Shown: positions 16,425 through 25,541, counted from the stretch's first letter. The stretch: 64,000 nucleotides of DNA from Chloroflexota bacterium (GCA_020161935.1 JAIUNI010000002.1:682001-746000); one strand, 5' to 3'. Translations and numbers: made by a program. The notes: a model not told the origin generated them from the sequence alone.

Positions 16425-16553
16425 ATTTCAATTCCACATCCTTGTTATGACAGGGTTAAGGACGATACTCTCGATATTGCCAACGTTGACAGCCTGCACA
16501 GCTTCCACCTGCTCAAACTCATCGCCAATGAATTGACTGTATTGATAAACTGA
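16425..16553 (+). pseudogene. possible 3' gene remnant
   Basis: A 42-codon open stretch without a start, ending in TGA, reads like real protein in its last 34 codons (TLDIANVDSLHSFHLLKLI and so on). The upstream half, if any, is missing. It may be chance. Confidence 0.2.
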
Positions 16554-16653
16554 GCAAAACTTCATCGGGCTTCACAACCACCTAAACCATTGCGCCTATC
16601 AGCACCTTACGGTATTCTACGGCTCACAAAGGTTCACACATCCAAGAGGCGCT

Positions 16654-17676
16654 ATGCTCGAAAAACCCGCCATCCCCGACGACAACATTATTGCCGTACT
16701 CCAATCGGAATACAGCCTAACCTATCCCCAACTCACCTTTCTCCCCTTAGGCGCGGATGCCAACGCCGCTGTTTACCGTGCCACCACTGCCAATCGCGAC
16801 TACTTCGTCAAGCTCCGGCGCGGCGCGGTCGATCAAACCTCCATCGCCATCCCTCACCTCCTGCGCGAACAGGGCATCACTGCCGTCATCCCCCCACTCG
16901 CCACCCGCGCGGGCAGCCTGTGGACAACCATCGCCGATTTCACCCTCATCCTCTATCCCTTCGTCGCCGGGCATAACGGTTTCGAGGTCAATCTCTCGGA
17001 TAATCATTGGCTCGACTTGGGCCAAGCGCTAAAAGGGGTTCACACCACACCCATTCCACCATCCATCGCCGCCAGCCTCGCCCGTGAAAACTATTCGGAT
17101 GATTTCCGCGCCCGCGTAACTGGCTTTCAGCAGCAGGCCGCCACAATGCGCTTCACCGATCCGGTCGCCATTAAACTCGCCGCGCTGCTCGTCGCCAAAG
17201 AAACCGATGTGACGCGGCTGGTGCAAACCGCCAGCCAGCTTGCCGCCGTCCTGAAATCCCAACCGCTTGAGTTTGTGCTTTGCCATTCGGATATTCACGC
17301 CGGTAATGTGCTGATCGACAGCACCGGCACGCTCCGCATCGTCGATTGGGATCAACCGGTTCTCGCCCCCAAAGAACGTGATCTCATGTTCGTCGGCGGT
17401 GGCATCGGCAGCTACACCCGCCGCGACCTCGACGCTCAGGAAATCTACTTTTATCAAGGGTATGGGGAAACTTCCGTCAATCCGGTCGCCTTAGCCTATT
17501 ACCGCTGCGAACGTATCGTGCAGGACATCGCCGCCTACTGTGACCAACTGCTGCTCACCGACGCAGGCGGGCAAGACCGCGAAGTCAGTTTCGGCTACTT
17601 CATCAGCCAGTTCGAACCGAACGCTGTCATAGATGTCGCCTATCGCACCCTCGCAAGCCTCCCATCAAAACTCTAA
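16654..17676 (+). CDS. APH-type phosphotransferase / small-molecule kinase (340 aa)
   Basis: Aminoglycoside-phosphotransferase-like kinase fold. The N-lobe has YFVKLRRG with the ATP-binding Lys. The Brenner-type catalytic loop is LCHSDIHAGNVLID (Asp, Asn), and the metal-binding Asp follows in LRIVDWDQPVLAPKERDLM. The overall layout resembles spectinomycin phosphotransferase APH(9)-like enzymes. Antibiotic resistance cannot be inferred; homologues phosphorylate sugars, amino alcohols and other small molecules. AGAGG site before the ATG. Monocistronic. Confidence 0.8.
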   Translation: MLEKPAIPDDNIIAVLQSEYSLTYPQLTFLPLGADANAAVYRATTANRDYFVKLRRGAVDQTSIAIPHLLREQGITAVIPPLATRAGSLWTTIADFTLILYPFVAGHNGFEVNLSDNHWLDLGQALKGVHTTPIPPSIAASLARENYSDDFRARVTGFQQQAATMRFTDPVAIKLAALLVAKETDVTRLVQTASQLAAVLKSQPLEFVLCHSDIHAGNVLIDSTGTLRIVDWDQPVLAPKERDLMFVGGGIGSYTRRDLDAQEIYFYQGYGETSVNPVALAYYRCERIVQDIAAYCDQLLLTDAGGQDREVSFGYFISQFEPNAVIDVAYRTLASLPSKL

Positions 17677-17697
17677 TATTGTTTAGAGGGTATTTAT

Positions 17698-18055
17698 CGT
17701 AGGGGAGGAGGCGCGGCTCATCCCCTATGAACCAAGCCAAGCCTCTTATTGACCGCATACAATATGATTTTGTAGGGGCGCAAGGTTTGCGCCCACTTGC
17801 CACCCACCACCCACGCCACCGACCAACAACCTCGTCTTGTTGTAGCGATGAGGCGTGCCTCATCCGCGCCACCGACCACAAATATTGTCTTCTCGTAGGG
17901 GAAGGTCTGTGACCCTCCCGTATGGCTCTAAATCTTATTGCTTCGCATTAGCCTTAAGCTGGGGACTGGCGACTGATAGCTGGCAACGTCAAGGTTCACT
18001 TGCCTTTTACTGAAAACTGATAACTGGCAACTGAAAACTAATCTTTCAACTTCCC
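17698..18055. repeat. cluster of boilerplate repeats, gene-free
   Basis: Four related hairpin repeats of the 'GTAGGGG...' type lie at 17700-17728, 17774-17798, 17842-17871 and 17897-17919; each pairs with its downstream half, for example GGGGCGCAAGGTTTGCGCCC. They are followed by 'GACTGGCGACTGATAGCTGG' (17964-17983) and 'CTGAAAACTGATAACTGGCA' (18010-18029) type repeats. No open frame of interest. Confidence 0.65.
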
Positions 18056-18099
18056 ACTTGTAACTTAAAACTATTTCTTAGGTTTATTTTCGGTTAACC

Positions 18100-18762
18100 C
18101 GACAAACCGTTTACCAACCATTTACCAACCGTCTTAACAATCCCGCTCCCTCAAAAAGTTAACGCCATCACCGCTTAAAAGTGACCAAATGTTCTGACAA
18201 ATGTTCACCCTTTCGCCCCCAACCTCTGCTATCCTGTTCATAGGAGCGACCACATCTTGCTCCCCTCTCCTAGCTGTACTCAGCGGTCGGGAGAGGGCTG
18301 ACGGTGGAGCGAGCCTGCGAGCGTACCGTCGTGGGGTGAGGGCAGACTCACGCAACTTAACAACCGCATCCACTTGCATTTGCCTTGAGCTGGCGACTGA
18401 TAGCTGATGGCTTGTCTTTGACTGATAACTGTAAACTGTTGACTGATAACTTTCTTTTGCCATTGCCGAACTTGCGGCCAACTTTGCCCACTGACATTCC
18501 CGACACTGACGACACTGACGACACTGACGACAATTCTCAACAGCAACAACAGCAACAACAGCATCATCACTCCCTCAAATATTGAGAAAGTTGAGAATAA
18601 CAGTTGCAATATTTGCAATATTTTGAACATTTATGGCGTTTCAAAGCCCTCATGTCGCCGCCGCCATAAACCTTTATCCTGCTCTCTGTATTTCTTGGCG
18701 TTCTTGGCGACTTGGCGGTTACTCCTTGCCTTTGGTCTTTGCATTGAGCTGAAGACTGGCGA
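18100..18762 (+). repeat. long inverted repeat, left copy (about 650 bp)
   Basis: Imperfect inverted copy of 24725-25375. Shared landmarks in order: CGACAAACC, TCTTAACAATCC, GACCAAATGTTCTGACAAAT, ATCCTGTTCATAGGAGCGAC, a CCCTCTCC/GGGAGAGGG hairpin, TAACAACCGCATCCACTTGC, GATAACTGTAAACTGTTGAC, tandem GACACTGAC, CAACAACAGCATCATCAC, TCAAATATTGAGAAAGTTGA, CGCCATAAACCTTT, and CATTGAGCTG. The left copy has about 35 extra bases near 18300-18337. Two open frames inside it are out of phase relative to the right copy, so it is unlikely to be coding. Confidence 0.85.
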
Positions 18763-18847
18763 CTGATAGCTGGCGACTTAACGAATTCACCTGTATTTGT
18801 ATTCTCACTCAGTACTCGGTACTCAGAACTCAGTACTTTTCTGCTCC

Positions 18848-20002
18848 CTACGCCCTCACCAACTTCAGGATAGTGCCGCCTTGGTTCACCAGGTACAACT
18901 CACCTGCCTCATCCTCACCAAAGGAGGAAATCGAGAAGTCTGTATCCATAAACAGGTTGGTTCGCCACGCGCCGTCCGCATCACGAAAGGTCGACCAGAT
19001 CAGGCCGCTGCAATAATCACCAAAGAGGTACACGCCGTTCAACGCTGGCAGTTCCGTTCCACGGTAAACATACCCACCCGTCACCGAGCAGCCGCCTTCC
19101 GCGTGGGTATACTCCGCCACCGGGGGCGTAAGCCCGTCTTGAACAGGTTCGCCGGAATAACGGGCGCTGGCTTCCATGATATTCCAGCCGTAGTTCACGC
19201 CGCCTTGCCCTGCGGGTTGGAAGTTAATCTCCTCCCACTGGTTCTGGCCCACGTCCGCGATATATAAATCGTCGGTCAAACGGTCAAAACTGAACCGCCA
19301 CGGATTGCGTAAGCCCATCGCCCACACTTCCGGCGCGATATTCGGGTCGGTCGCATACGGGTTATCCGGTGGCGCGGCGTAAGGCTCGGCGCTGTCGACA
19401 TCGAGGCGCAGCATCTTGCCGAGGAGCGCCTGTGGGTTCTGCCCATTCCGCTGCGGGTCGCCCTGTGAACCGCCGTCTCCCATTCCGATGTACAGGTAGC
19501 CGTCCGGCCCGAAAGCCAGATCACCACCGTTATGGTTCGGGTACGGCTGGTCAATCTGGATAATGAAGGTCGCGCTGCTGGGGTCAGCGACATTCAGGTT
19601 CGCCTCCAGCGCGGTATAACGGGCAACCACCGTGTTCCCGTTCACGTCCGTATAGTTGATATAGAACTGGCGGTTCGTTTCAAAGTCCGCGTGGAAAGCG
19701 AGGCCGAGCAAACCGCGTTCATTGGCATCGCGGCTCACCAATCCCGATACGTCAAGGAAAGGCTGCTTTAAGACTTGACCGTTCTCCAGCACCCAAATGT
19801 AACCCGCCTGCTCGACGATAAACATCCGGTTGCTGCCGTCTGCCGCGTTAGTCAGGAGCAGCGGTCGGGCGAGGCCAGTCGCCACTTCTTGCCATTGGTA
19901 TTGGCTGCCGAGCGGCACCTGCGGGATCACCGCGTCTTGGGCCGCCGCCGTGCCTACGGCCAACAGCAGCGAAGATAAAGCTAGGACGATGGTTTTTCGC
20001 AT
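18848..20002 (-). CDS. exported PQQ-type glucose/sorbosone dehydrogenase-like protein (384 aa)
   Basis: Signal peptide KTIVLALSSLLLAVGTAAAQ, then a six-bladed beta-propeller of the soluble glucose dehydrogenase/Hhip family. Visible motifs are ATGLARPLLLTNAADGSNR, GLLGLAFHADFETN, NHNGGDLAFGPDGYLYIGMG, DGGSQGDPQRNGQ, WAMGLRNPWRFSFDR, ADVGQNQWEEIN and VYRGTELPALNGVYLFGDYC. It probably oxidises a sugar with PQQ outside the membrane or binds carbohydrate; no PQQ synthesis genes are in view. Monocistronic, at the inner edge of the left inverted repeat. Confidence 0.88.
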   Translation of the reverse strand: MRKTIVLALSSLLLAVGTAAAQDAVIPQVPLGSQYQWQEVATGLARPLLLTNAADGSNRMFIVEQAGYIWVLENGQVLKQPFLDVSGLVSRDANERGLLGLAFHADFETNRQFYINYTDVNGNTVVARYTALEANLNVADPSSATFIIQIDQPYPNHNGGDLAFGPDGYLYIGMGDGGSQGDPQRNGQNPQALLGKMLRLDVDSAEPYAAPPDNPYATDPNIAPEVWAMGLRNPWRFSFDRLTDDLYIADVGQNQWEEINFQPAGQGGVNYGWNIMEASARYSGEPVQDGLTPPVAEYTHAEGGCSVTGGYVYRGTELPALNGVYLFGDYCSGLIWSTFRDADGAWRTNLFMDTDFSISSFGEDEAGELYLVNQGGTILKLVRA

Positions 20003-20100
20003 GGCATACTCCTCGTGGTGCGAATAACGTTAACGCCTGACTTTAACACATCTTAGCTGAAGGCTGGTTAAGTGATCGCTAAGTATTTAACTCATGGGCA

Positions 20101-21321
20101 TCACGGCGCTGGCGTTGCTTGAGCAAGCGCCGTCTGCGTCATGTAAACCGATTGATACGTCGCTCGTACCCGCGTCACTTCCGTATCATAAATAACTTCG
20201 GGTGTGTCCGTCGGGTCGGCGAAAGCAGACGTTGCCGGAGACATGGCGGTCGCTGGCATCGGAAGGAGGAACGTTGGCAGGGGCAAGTCCGTCCACGTCG
20301 CCGTCGGTGTAATGGTTGCCGTTGGGGTTTCAGTCAGCGTGGGCAGTGGGGTCAGAGTCTTGGTCGCGGTCGCTGGAATACGCGGTGTTCGGCTGGGGGT
20401 GGGCGTGGCGCTCGGTGGAACGGTCGCCGTAGCCGAGGCGGTAAAGGTGCCGGTGGCGCTCAGAACAGCGGTAGCCGAAGGCAGCGCCGTAGCCGTAGAA
20501 GTCCCTGTAGCGGTAAAGGTCATTGTCGCGGTCGCCGAGGGGAACAAGGTCGGCAGTGCGGTCAGTTGGATGATGCTGTCCGGCAGTTCATCCGGCGGTT
20601 GGCTGATAACCCCCGTTCGCACGTTTTCTTGGGTCAGCCGCAGTACATCCGCGTATACCGCTTCGGCCTCCGCTGGCGGGGTAATCTCTAATAAGCTGCT
20701 GGTTGCGTCTTGCATCAAAGCCATGACTTTCGGATCGGTTTGAGTGCTGGAAAAACCGCTGATGTGGTACAACGCGCCGTAGAAATCGACCAGCGCTGTT
20801 TCGGTCAGCCGGTCTTCCGCCGCTAACCGTTCGATCTCGTCAAGGCGCGTCTCAGCAATCCGCTGCCACAGGACATCCTGTGGGCCGGTCAGCGGGGAAA
20901 GTGCGAGGATAATCGCCTCCCACAGCCGCTTGATACCGTACAGCGAGTCACCCGGCAGCGTGTTGGACGAAGCCGACACCAACCCCGCGCCGCTGCCCAC
21001 CGCCAGAAACAGCGCGATCACCAGCACAGCCGCTAATCGTCGCAAGCCGTATCCCGCGCTCGTCCGCCGGGTTGAACGGCGAACTTGGGGCTGCATTTCG
21101 GCGCGCAGCCGCTTTTCGATGGCCGCTGCTGATGGCTTGGAAAGCTGGGGACGCTTGAGGCGGGCGGTTATCATACCCGTGAGCAGTAACGGCTTGAGGC
21201 GTTCGGCATATTGGGGATAGGTTTGCAAGCACTCGTCCAACGTCCGGTACTGGCGCTGAACGTCCTCCATACACTGCGCGAGGACGGCTGCGAACTCCCC
21301 ATCGTCGTAGTATTCGTTCAT
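20101..21321 (-). CDS. DUF5667 membrane protein, putative anti-sigma partner (406 aa)
   Basis: The cytoplasmic N-terminus (about 90 residues, MNEYYDDGEFAAVLAQCMED onward) precedes one membrane segment, LAAVLVIALFLAVGSGAGLV. The external DUF5667 domain (LPGDSLYGIKRLWEAIILAL) follows, then a long Thr/Ala/Ser/Pro low-complexity stalk of about 120 residues and a short C-terminal domain. The start overlaps the stop of the ECF sigma gene (ATGA, 21318-21321), so the two are translationally coupled. A role in holding or regulating the sigma factor is inferred from this pairing. Confidence 0.8.
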   Translation of the reverse strand: MNEYYDDGEFAAVLAQCMEDVQRQYRTLDECLQTYPQYAERLKPLLLTGMITARLKRPQLSKPSAAAIEKRLRAEMQPQVRRSTRRTSAGYGLRRLAAVLVIALFLAVGSGAGLVSASSNTLPGDSLYGIKRLWEAIILALSPLTGPQDVLWQRIAETRLDEIERLAAEDRLTETALVDFYGALYHISGFSSTQTDPKVMALMQDATSSLLEITPPAEAEAVYADVLRLTQENVRTGVISQPPDELPDSIIQLTALPTLFPSATATMTFTATGTSTATALPSATAVLSATGTFTASATATVPPSATPTPSRTPRIPATATKTLTPLPTLTETPTATITPTATWTDLPLPTFLLPMPATAMSPATSAFADPTDTPEVIYDTEVTRVRATYQSVYMTQTALAQATPAP

Positions 21322-21926
21322 GCCATCCCTGCCAGAACCGTCTCAATATCGAAGCCTGCACGTTCCAGCCGAACAGCCAGCGCGTGCAGCGCACGGTGCT
21401 GGAGCGCTTTGATGGCGTTCGCGTTTTTGCCCATCTGCTGTGCAACCATTTCGATCCGTTGGCCTTCGATAAAACGCAGGATGATGACTTGCTGCTGCTC
21501 GTCCGTCAGGTCACTGATGGCTTCGCGCAAGACGTTGGAAGCCTGCCGTTGTAGGAGGTTAGCATCCATATCGCCCGACGCTTCTAGTGGTTCGTCGTCT
21601 AGGGGTGTTGATGCAGGTCGACGGTCTTGTTGGCGGTAATGGTCGACCACACGGGCGTGTGCAATCCGGTAAAGCCACGCGATGAAGGGCTTCCCTTGAT
21701 CTTGATAGCTACCGATACTCTTGAACGCGCGGATAAACACGTCCCCCGTCAAATCTTCCGCTAACCGCGCATCATTCACGCGAAAAGCGATATAGCGATA
21801 CACCGCTTGGGCGTTCGCCCGGTACAAACCGGCAAAGGCTTCCGTGTCTCCCAGCCGCAGGCGTTGGAGCAGACGTTGTTCATTAACGCGCTCCACAGCC
21901 TCGCCCCCACTGGCATGGTGAGTCAA
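21318..21926 (-). CDS. ECF-type RNA polymerase sigma factor (202 aa)
   Basis: Region 2 shows FAGLYRANAQAVYRYIAFRV, DARLAEDLTGDVFIRAFKSI and PFIAWLYRIAHARVVDHYRQ. Region 4 shows ISDLTDEQQQVIILRFIEGQ and the HTH MVAQQMGKNANAIKALQHRA. No region 1.1 or 3. An acidic linker (DDEPLEASGDMDAN) joins the domains. Upstream ribosome site unclear. It is the first gene of a two-gene unit with the DUF5667 partner and should direct transcription of an envelope or stress regulon, which is unknown. Confidence 0.9.
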   Translation of the reverse strand: MTHHASGGEAVERVNEQRLLQRLRLGDTEAFAGLYRANAQAVYRYIAFRVNDARLAEDLTGDVFIRAFKSIGSYQDQGKPFIAWLYRIAHARVVDHYRQQDRRPASTPLDDEPLEASGDMDANLLQRQASNVLREAISDLTDEQQQVIILRFIEGQRIEMVAQQMGKNANAIKALQHRALHALAVRLERAGFDIETVLAGMA

Positions 21927-22088
21927 GCCGTTCTGATGACTCTACCGTTTTCATGTTCAAAAGGTTACGCTTTCGTATACTTCATTACCTAAGATCATAC
22001 ACCGAAGGCTGAGGCTGAACAGTTGAAAGCCTGAGCAGTTTTGTACAAATATAGAAACAGCCTGTCGCCTACTAAAATAGAAACCCCT

Positions 22089-22116
22089 TTGTAAGTGACA
22101 TAGGCTTTTGTATAAT
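22089..22116 (+). promoter_or_regulatory. promoter of the methyltransferase/GNAT unit
   Basis: TTGTAA (22089-22094), 16-bp spacer, TATAAT (22111-22116). A second TATAAT at 22122-22127 is probably incidental. The leader is short, about 20 nt. Confidence 0.55.
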
Positions 22117-22142
22117 CCCCCTATAATGACCTCAAAATTTTG

Positions 22143-22970
22143 ATGAAGCAGGCAGTGATTTTGAAATCTGAACAGGACAAAAAACCCCTTCCCTCGACAC
22201 TCTACACCGAAGAATACTTTCTGACGGCTTGTGAGGGATATGATGAATTCACCTCGTCCGAGGGTGAACAGCTCTCGCGCCGGTTAAGCGCTGCTTTCAA
22301 GCTGGCGGAAATTACCCCCGGTATGACGATCCTCGATGTCGGCTGCGGGCGTGGCGAAATCTTACGTCACTGTGCCAAGCTCGGCGCGGATTCGATTGGT
22401 ATCGACTACGCGGCGGTCGCCGTGAAGATGTCCCAGAATGTCATTCAAGGGGTCAACGGCATCGAACCCGGCAAAACCGCTGTGATGCAAGCTGACGCGA
22501 AGAAACTCCCGTTCCCGGACGGAGCCTTCGACCGCGTGTTGATGTTCGACGTGGTGGAACATCTTCACCCGTGGGAACTCCACGAGGCGATGCTCGAAGT
22601 TCACCGCGTCCTCAAGCCGAACGGACGGTTTATTATCCATACCGCCCCCAACGTCTGGTACGACCGTTACGCCTACCCGATGGTACGCGCCTTCCGTACG
22701 CTGATGGGCGACGGAGACAAATATCCCAAAGACCCGCGTCAATTCGGGGTTGCGGTGAACCAGCATGTCCACGTCAACGAGCAGTCGATGTTGAGCATGG
22801 GGCAAGCCCTCCGCGCTGCCGGATTTAACGGTAAAGTGTGGCTGGACAGCCCGCCCCAAAACCGCGCTGAGAACGTCTTCATGGCGGGGCTGCGGGTGCT
22901 GGCGTTTGATGTTCCGCCTTTCCGCTGGTTCTTTGAACGTGAAGTGTTCGCCGTAGCGGCCAAGGCTTAA
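22143..22970 (+). CDS. class I SAM-dependent methyltransferase (275 aa)
   Basis: Rossmann methyltransferase of the Methyltransf_11/UbiE type. Motif I is ILDVGCGRGEILRHC, motif II region SIGIDYAAVAVKMS, then VMQADAKKLPFPDGAFDRVL and the post-I segment LMFDVVEHLHPWELHEAMLE, VHRVLKPNGRFIIHTAP. The ATG at 22143 is one codon after an in-frame TTG. The stop is 4 nt before the next gene's ATG. Acceptor substrate unknown; lipid, glycan or quinone are all possible. Confidence 0.85.
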   Translation: MKQAVILKSEQDKKPLPSTLYTEEYFLTACEGYDEFTSSEGEQLSRRLSAAFKLAEITPGMTILDVGCGRGEILRHCAKLGADSIGIDYAAVAVKMSQNVIQGVNGIEPGKTAVMQADAKKLPFPDGAFDRVLMFDVVEHLHPWELHEAMLEVHRVLKPNGRFIIHTAPNVWYDRYAYPMVRAFRTLMGDGDKYPKDPRQFGVAVNQHVHVNEQSMLSMGQALRAAGFNGKVWLDSPPQNRAENVFMAGLRVLAFDVPPFRWFFEREVFAVAAKA

Positions 22971-22973
22971 ACC

Positions 22974-23507
22974 ATGTTATTCGGTGAGCGCGTCACCCTG
23001 CGGGGCATTACCCGCGACGATCTGGAACGCCAGTGGGAGTTCAATAACGATGTCGAGGTTGAACTCGCCGGTGGTGGTGACCCGCCGTATCCCCAATCGC
23101 TGGCGCGTTTGCAAGCCGAGTTTGACCAGAACGCGGGCAGCGGTGGGCGCGATGGCACGAGCTTCGCCATCGAGGCCGACGGCATCTATATCGGTCAATG
23201 TGCGCTGTTCAACTATAATGACATCTCCCATACTTGCGAACTCGGCATCACCATTGGCGACAAGGATTATTGGGCGAAAGGCTATGGGCGCGAAGCCATT
23301 ACCCTACTGCTCGATTACGCCTTCCGCCTCCGCAACATCCGCAAAGTGTGGCTTCAGGTTCACGGCAATAACCCGCGGGCCATTAGCGCCTATAAAGCGT
23401 GTGGCTTCGTCGAAGAAGGCCGCTTACGAGCGCATGTCTGGAGCAGCGGTCACTACGTTGATCTGGTGCAAATGGGCGTGCTGCGGGACGAGTGGCAACC
23501 GAAGTAA
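22974..23507 (+). CDS. GNAT family N-acetyltransferase, RimJ/RimL type (177 aa)
   Basis: Acetyltransferase_3 type: opens MLFGERVTLRGITRDDLERQ and has CELGITIGDKDYWAKGYGRE with the acetyl-CoA loop AKGYGREA, then VHGNNPRAISAYKACGFVEE. The start lies 4 nt after the methyltransferase stop, so the pair is cotranscribed and perhaps acts on the same pathway. No specific target can be read. Confidence 0.85.
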   Translation: MLFGERVTLRGITRDDLERQWEFNNDVEVELAGGGDPPYPQSLARLQAEFDQNAGSGGRDGTSFAIEADGIYIGQCALFNYNDISHTCELGITIGDKDYWAKGYGREAITLLLDYAFRLRNIRKVWLQVHGNNPRAISAYKACGFVEEGRLRAHVWSSGHYVDLVQMGVLRDEWQPK

Positions 23508-23585
23508 ACCGGCTTCTCATTTGCAATCCGTGACTTCTGGCTATAATGGGTGGTAGTTAGCCAGTAGGACATTTCAACAGTAACG

Positions 23586-24647
23586 ATGCGCGATAAACGA
23601 CCTGTAGACGAACTTTCAATCGAAGAACTTGAGAAAATTCTCGCCATCCGTAAGCGAGAAGAACGCGAAAAGCGGCTCGACCGCATGAAACGGGCTGGAC
23701 GGGTGGTTTTACCCGAACCGACAACTCCGGCGGCTCCCAGCGCCCCCATCCCACAAATCCCCGGTGTGACGGTACCCGCCGCGCCGATGACTACCGCACC
23801 CGCGCCCGTTTATGCGCCGGAACCGGTTCGCCCGATGCAGCCGGCAACGCCTGAGTTCGAGGACGACAACCACACGGCACGGGCGGCTGAACGCTCACGC
23901 TTTTGGAAGAGCTTCGTCAACCAGTCGATGCTGCTGGTGGAAGCGCTGGCGGTGGTCGGTTTGCTGTTCCTCGGCTACCAACTCATCAGCGCCCAGACCA
24001 AACTCCAAGAGGAAACCGCTTCGGCACAGGCACTCGCCGAGCAGCAGCGTGTCGCCAGCCTGCCAACACTCGTTCCGACCCCGCAAATCCAACTGAGCGC
24101 GGTGGTACTCCCCGGTGGGCACATCCTACGGGATAATGGCGAGGTGTTGTTTAACATCGACGAAATTCCCGCCTCGCTGCGGGGTATGGTAGCGGACCAG
24201 ATTTATGTGCCGATTAGCGCCCGCCCGCAAGCGACCAGCGAAACAGCGGTTCAGATCAACATCCCACAAATTAACGTCAACCACACGATTGTGCCGGGGA
24301 CGGATTGGGAAGCGATGAAGCTGGGCGTGGGGATGCTGATGAACGGCGTGAACCCCGGCGATGCCAGTGGCAACCTTGTTCTCTCCGGTCACAACGACAT
24401 TTACGGTGAAGTGTTCCGCGACCTCGATAAGCTAGTGGCGGGCGACCAGTTCACGGTAAGGACGCAAACCCAAGAATTCGTCTACGCCGTGACCGAAACG
24501 AAAATCGTAGACCCGACCGAAGTTTCGGTGATGGACGCGCGGGGTGGCGCGACGATTACACTGATCTCCTGCTACCCGTACAAGGTGAACAATAAGCGGA
24601 TTGTGATCTTCGGGCAGCGCGTTGGGCCATCGGGCGGCGCGGCGTAG
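23586..24647 (+). CDS. membrane-anchored sortase (353 aa)
   Basis: Charged N-terminal helix (SIEELEKILAIRKREEREKR), a Pro-rich linker, one membrane segment around residues 114-134 (SMLLVEALAVVGLLFLGYQL), then a C-terminal sortase domain. Catalytic residues: H269 in LVLSGHNDIYG, C329 in TLISCYPYK, R338 in NNKRIVIFGQ. The long cytoplasmic N-terminal part is unusual. The domain looks like class D/E sortases found in Chloroflexota. No LPXTG substrate is evident nearby. TTGCAA (23521) and TATAAT (23542) may form its promoter, with a short 15-bp spacer. Confidence 0.85.
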   Translation: MRDKRPVDELSIEELEKILAIRKREEREKRLDRMKRAGRVVLPEPTTPAAPSAPIPQIPGVTVPAAPMTTAPAPVYAPEPVRPMQPATPEFEDDNHTARAAERSRFWKSFVNQSMLLVEALAVVGLLFLGYQLISAQTKLQEETASAQALAEQQRVASLPTLVPTPQIQLSAVVLPGGHILRDNGEVLFNIDEIPASLRGMVADQIYVPISARPQATSETAVQINIPQINVNHTIVPGTDWEAMKLGVGMLMNGVNPGDASGNLVLSGHNDIYGEVFRDLDKLVAGDQFTVRTQTQEFVYAVTETKIVDPTEVSVMDARGGATITLISCYPYKVNNKRIVIFGQRVGPSGGAA

Positions 24648-24724
24648 TTGGTAGTCGATAGTCTTTAGTCATTAGTCTTTAGAGGGGTGCGAGAGCGCCC
24701 TTTTTTATTGAGTCATCCGCTTCC

Positions 24725-25375
24725 AGTCGACAGTCTCCAGCTCAATGCCAATACAGAGTAACCGCCAAGACACAAAGAACGCCAAGAAATACAGAGAACA
24801 GGACAAAGGTTTATGGCGGCGGCGGCGGCGGAATTGTCGTCGCCACAACTTTATTTTCCGCCATAAAAGTTGAAAATGTTCAAAATATTGCAGTTGTTGC
24901 AGTTGTTATTCTCAACTTTCTCAATATTTGAGCGAGTGATGATGCTGTTGTTGCTGTTGAGAATCGGCTCATTTGTCGCAAATGTCGTCAGTGTCGTCAG
25001 TGTCGGAAATGTCAGTGGGCAAAGTTGGCAGCAAAGGCGGAGATGGCAAAAGCAAGTCGTCAGTCAACAGTTTACAGTTATCAGTCAAAGACAAGCCATC
25101 AGCTATCAGTCGCCAGCTCAAGGCAAATGCAAGTGGATGCGGTTGTTAAGTTGCGTGAGTCTCCCTCACCCCCGACCCCTCTCCCGACCGCTGAGTACAG
25201 CTAGGAGAGGGGAGCAAGATGTGGTCGCTCCTATGAACAGGATAGCAGAGGTTGAGGGGATTAGGGTGAACATTTGTCAGAACATTTGGTCACTTTTTGG
25301 CGGTGTTGGCGTTAACCATTTTAAGGGAGAAGGATTGTTAAGAAGGTTGAGTAACCGTTAGAAAGTGGTTTGTCG
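24725..25375 (-). repeat. long inverted repeat, right copy (about 650 bp)
   Basis: Reverse-complement partner of 18100-18762. The landmarks appear in opposite order: AGTAACCGCC, AGGTTTATGGCGGCGGCG, TCTCAACTTTCTCAATATTT, GATGATGCTGTTGTTGCTGT, GTCGTCAGTGTCGTCAGTGT, GCAAGTGGATGCGGTTGTTA, GTCGCTCCTATGAACAGGAT, ATTTGTCAGAACATTTGGTC, GGTTTGTCG. A 163-codon frame runs along it, but the left copy breaks that frame. The two copies bracket six genes. The remaining gene-free bases, 24648-24724 and 25376-25541, hold nothing I recognise. Confidence 0.85.
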
Positions 25376-25541
25376 AGTTTGTAAATTCGGTGATGCACCT
25401 CTAAAGAGTTGGTAGTTATTATTTTGAGTGAGAACTCGCTGATAATTTTCTCGCTTACCAACTCTCTAGCAGGCCATCACCGTAAATTCTAACCTTATGT
25501 CATAATACATGATCTCTTATCAGCAAGGTGGGATAGGCAGA

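Noticed and set aside
16654..17676. Antibiotic resistance gene call for the APH-type kinase
   Set aside because: The fold is shared by many metabolic kinases, and nothing in the context suggests resistance.
24870..25361. 163-codon open frame along the right inverted repeat, and partial counterparts in the left copy (18134-18481, 18280-18630)
   Set aside because: The left copy carries the same peptide in two different frames, composition is low-complexity, and part of it is the well-known translation of an intergenic 'CCCTCTCC' repeat. I treat both as non-coding.
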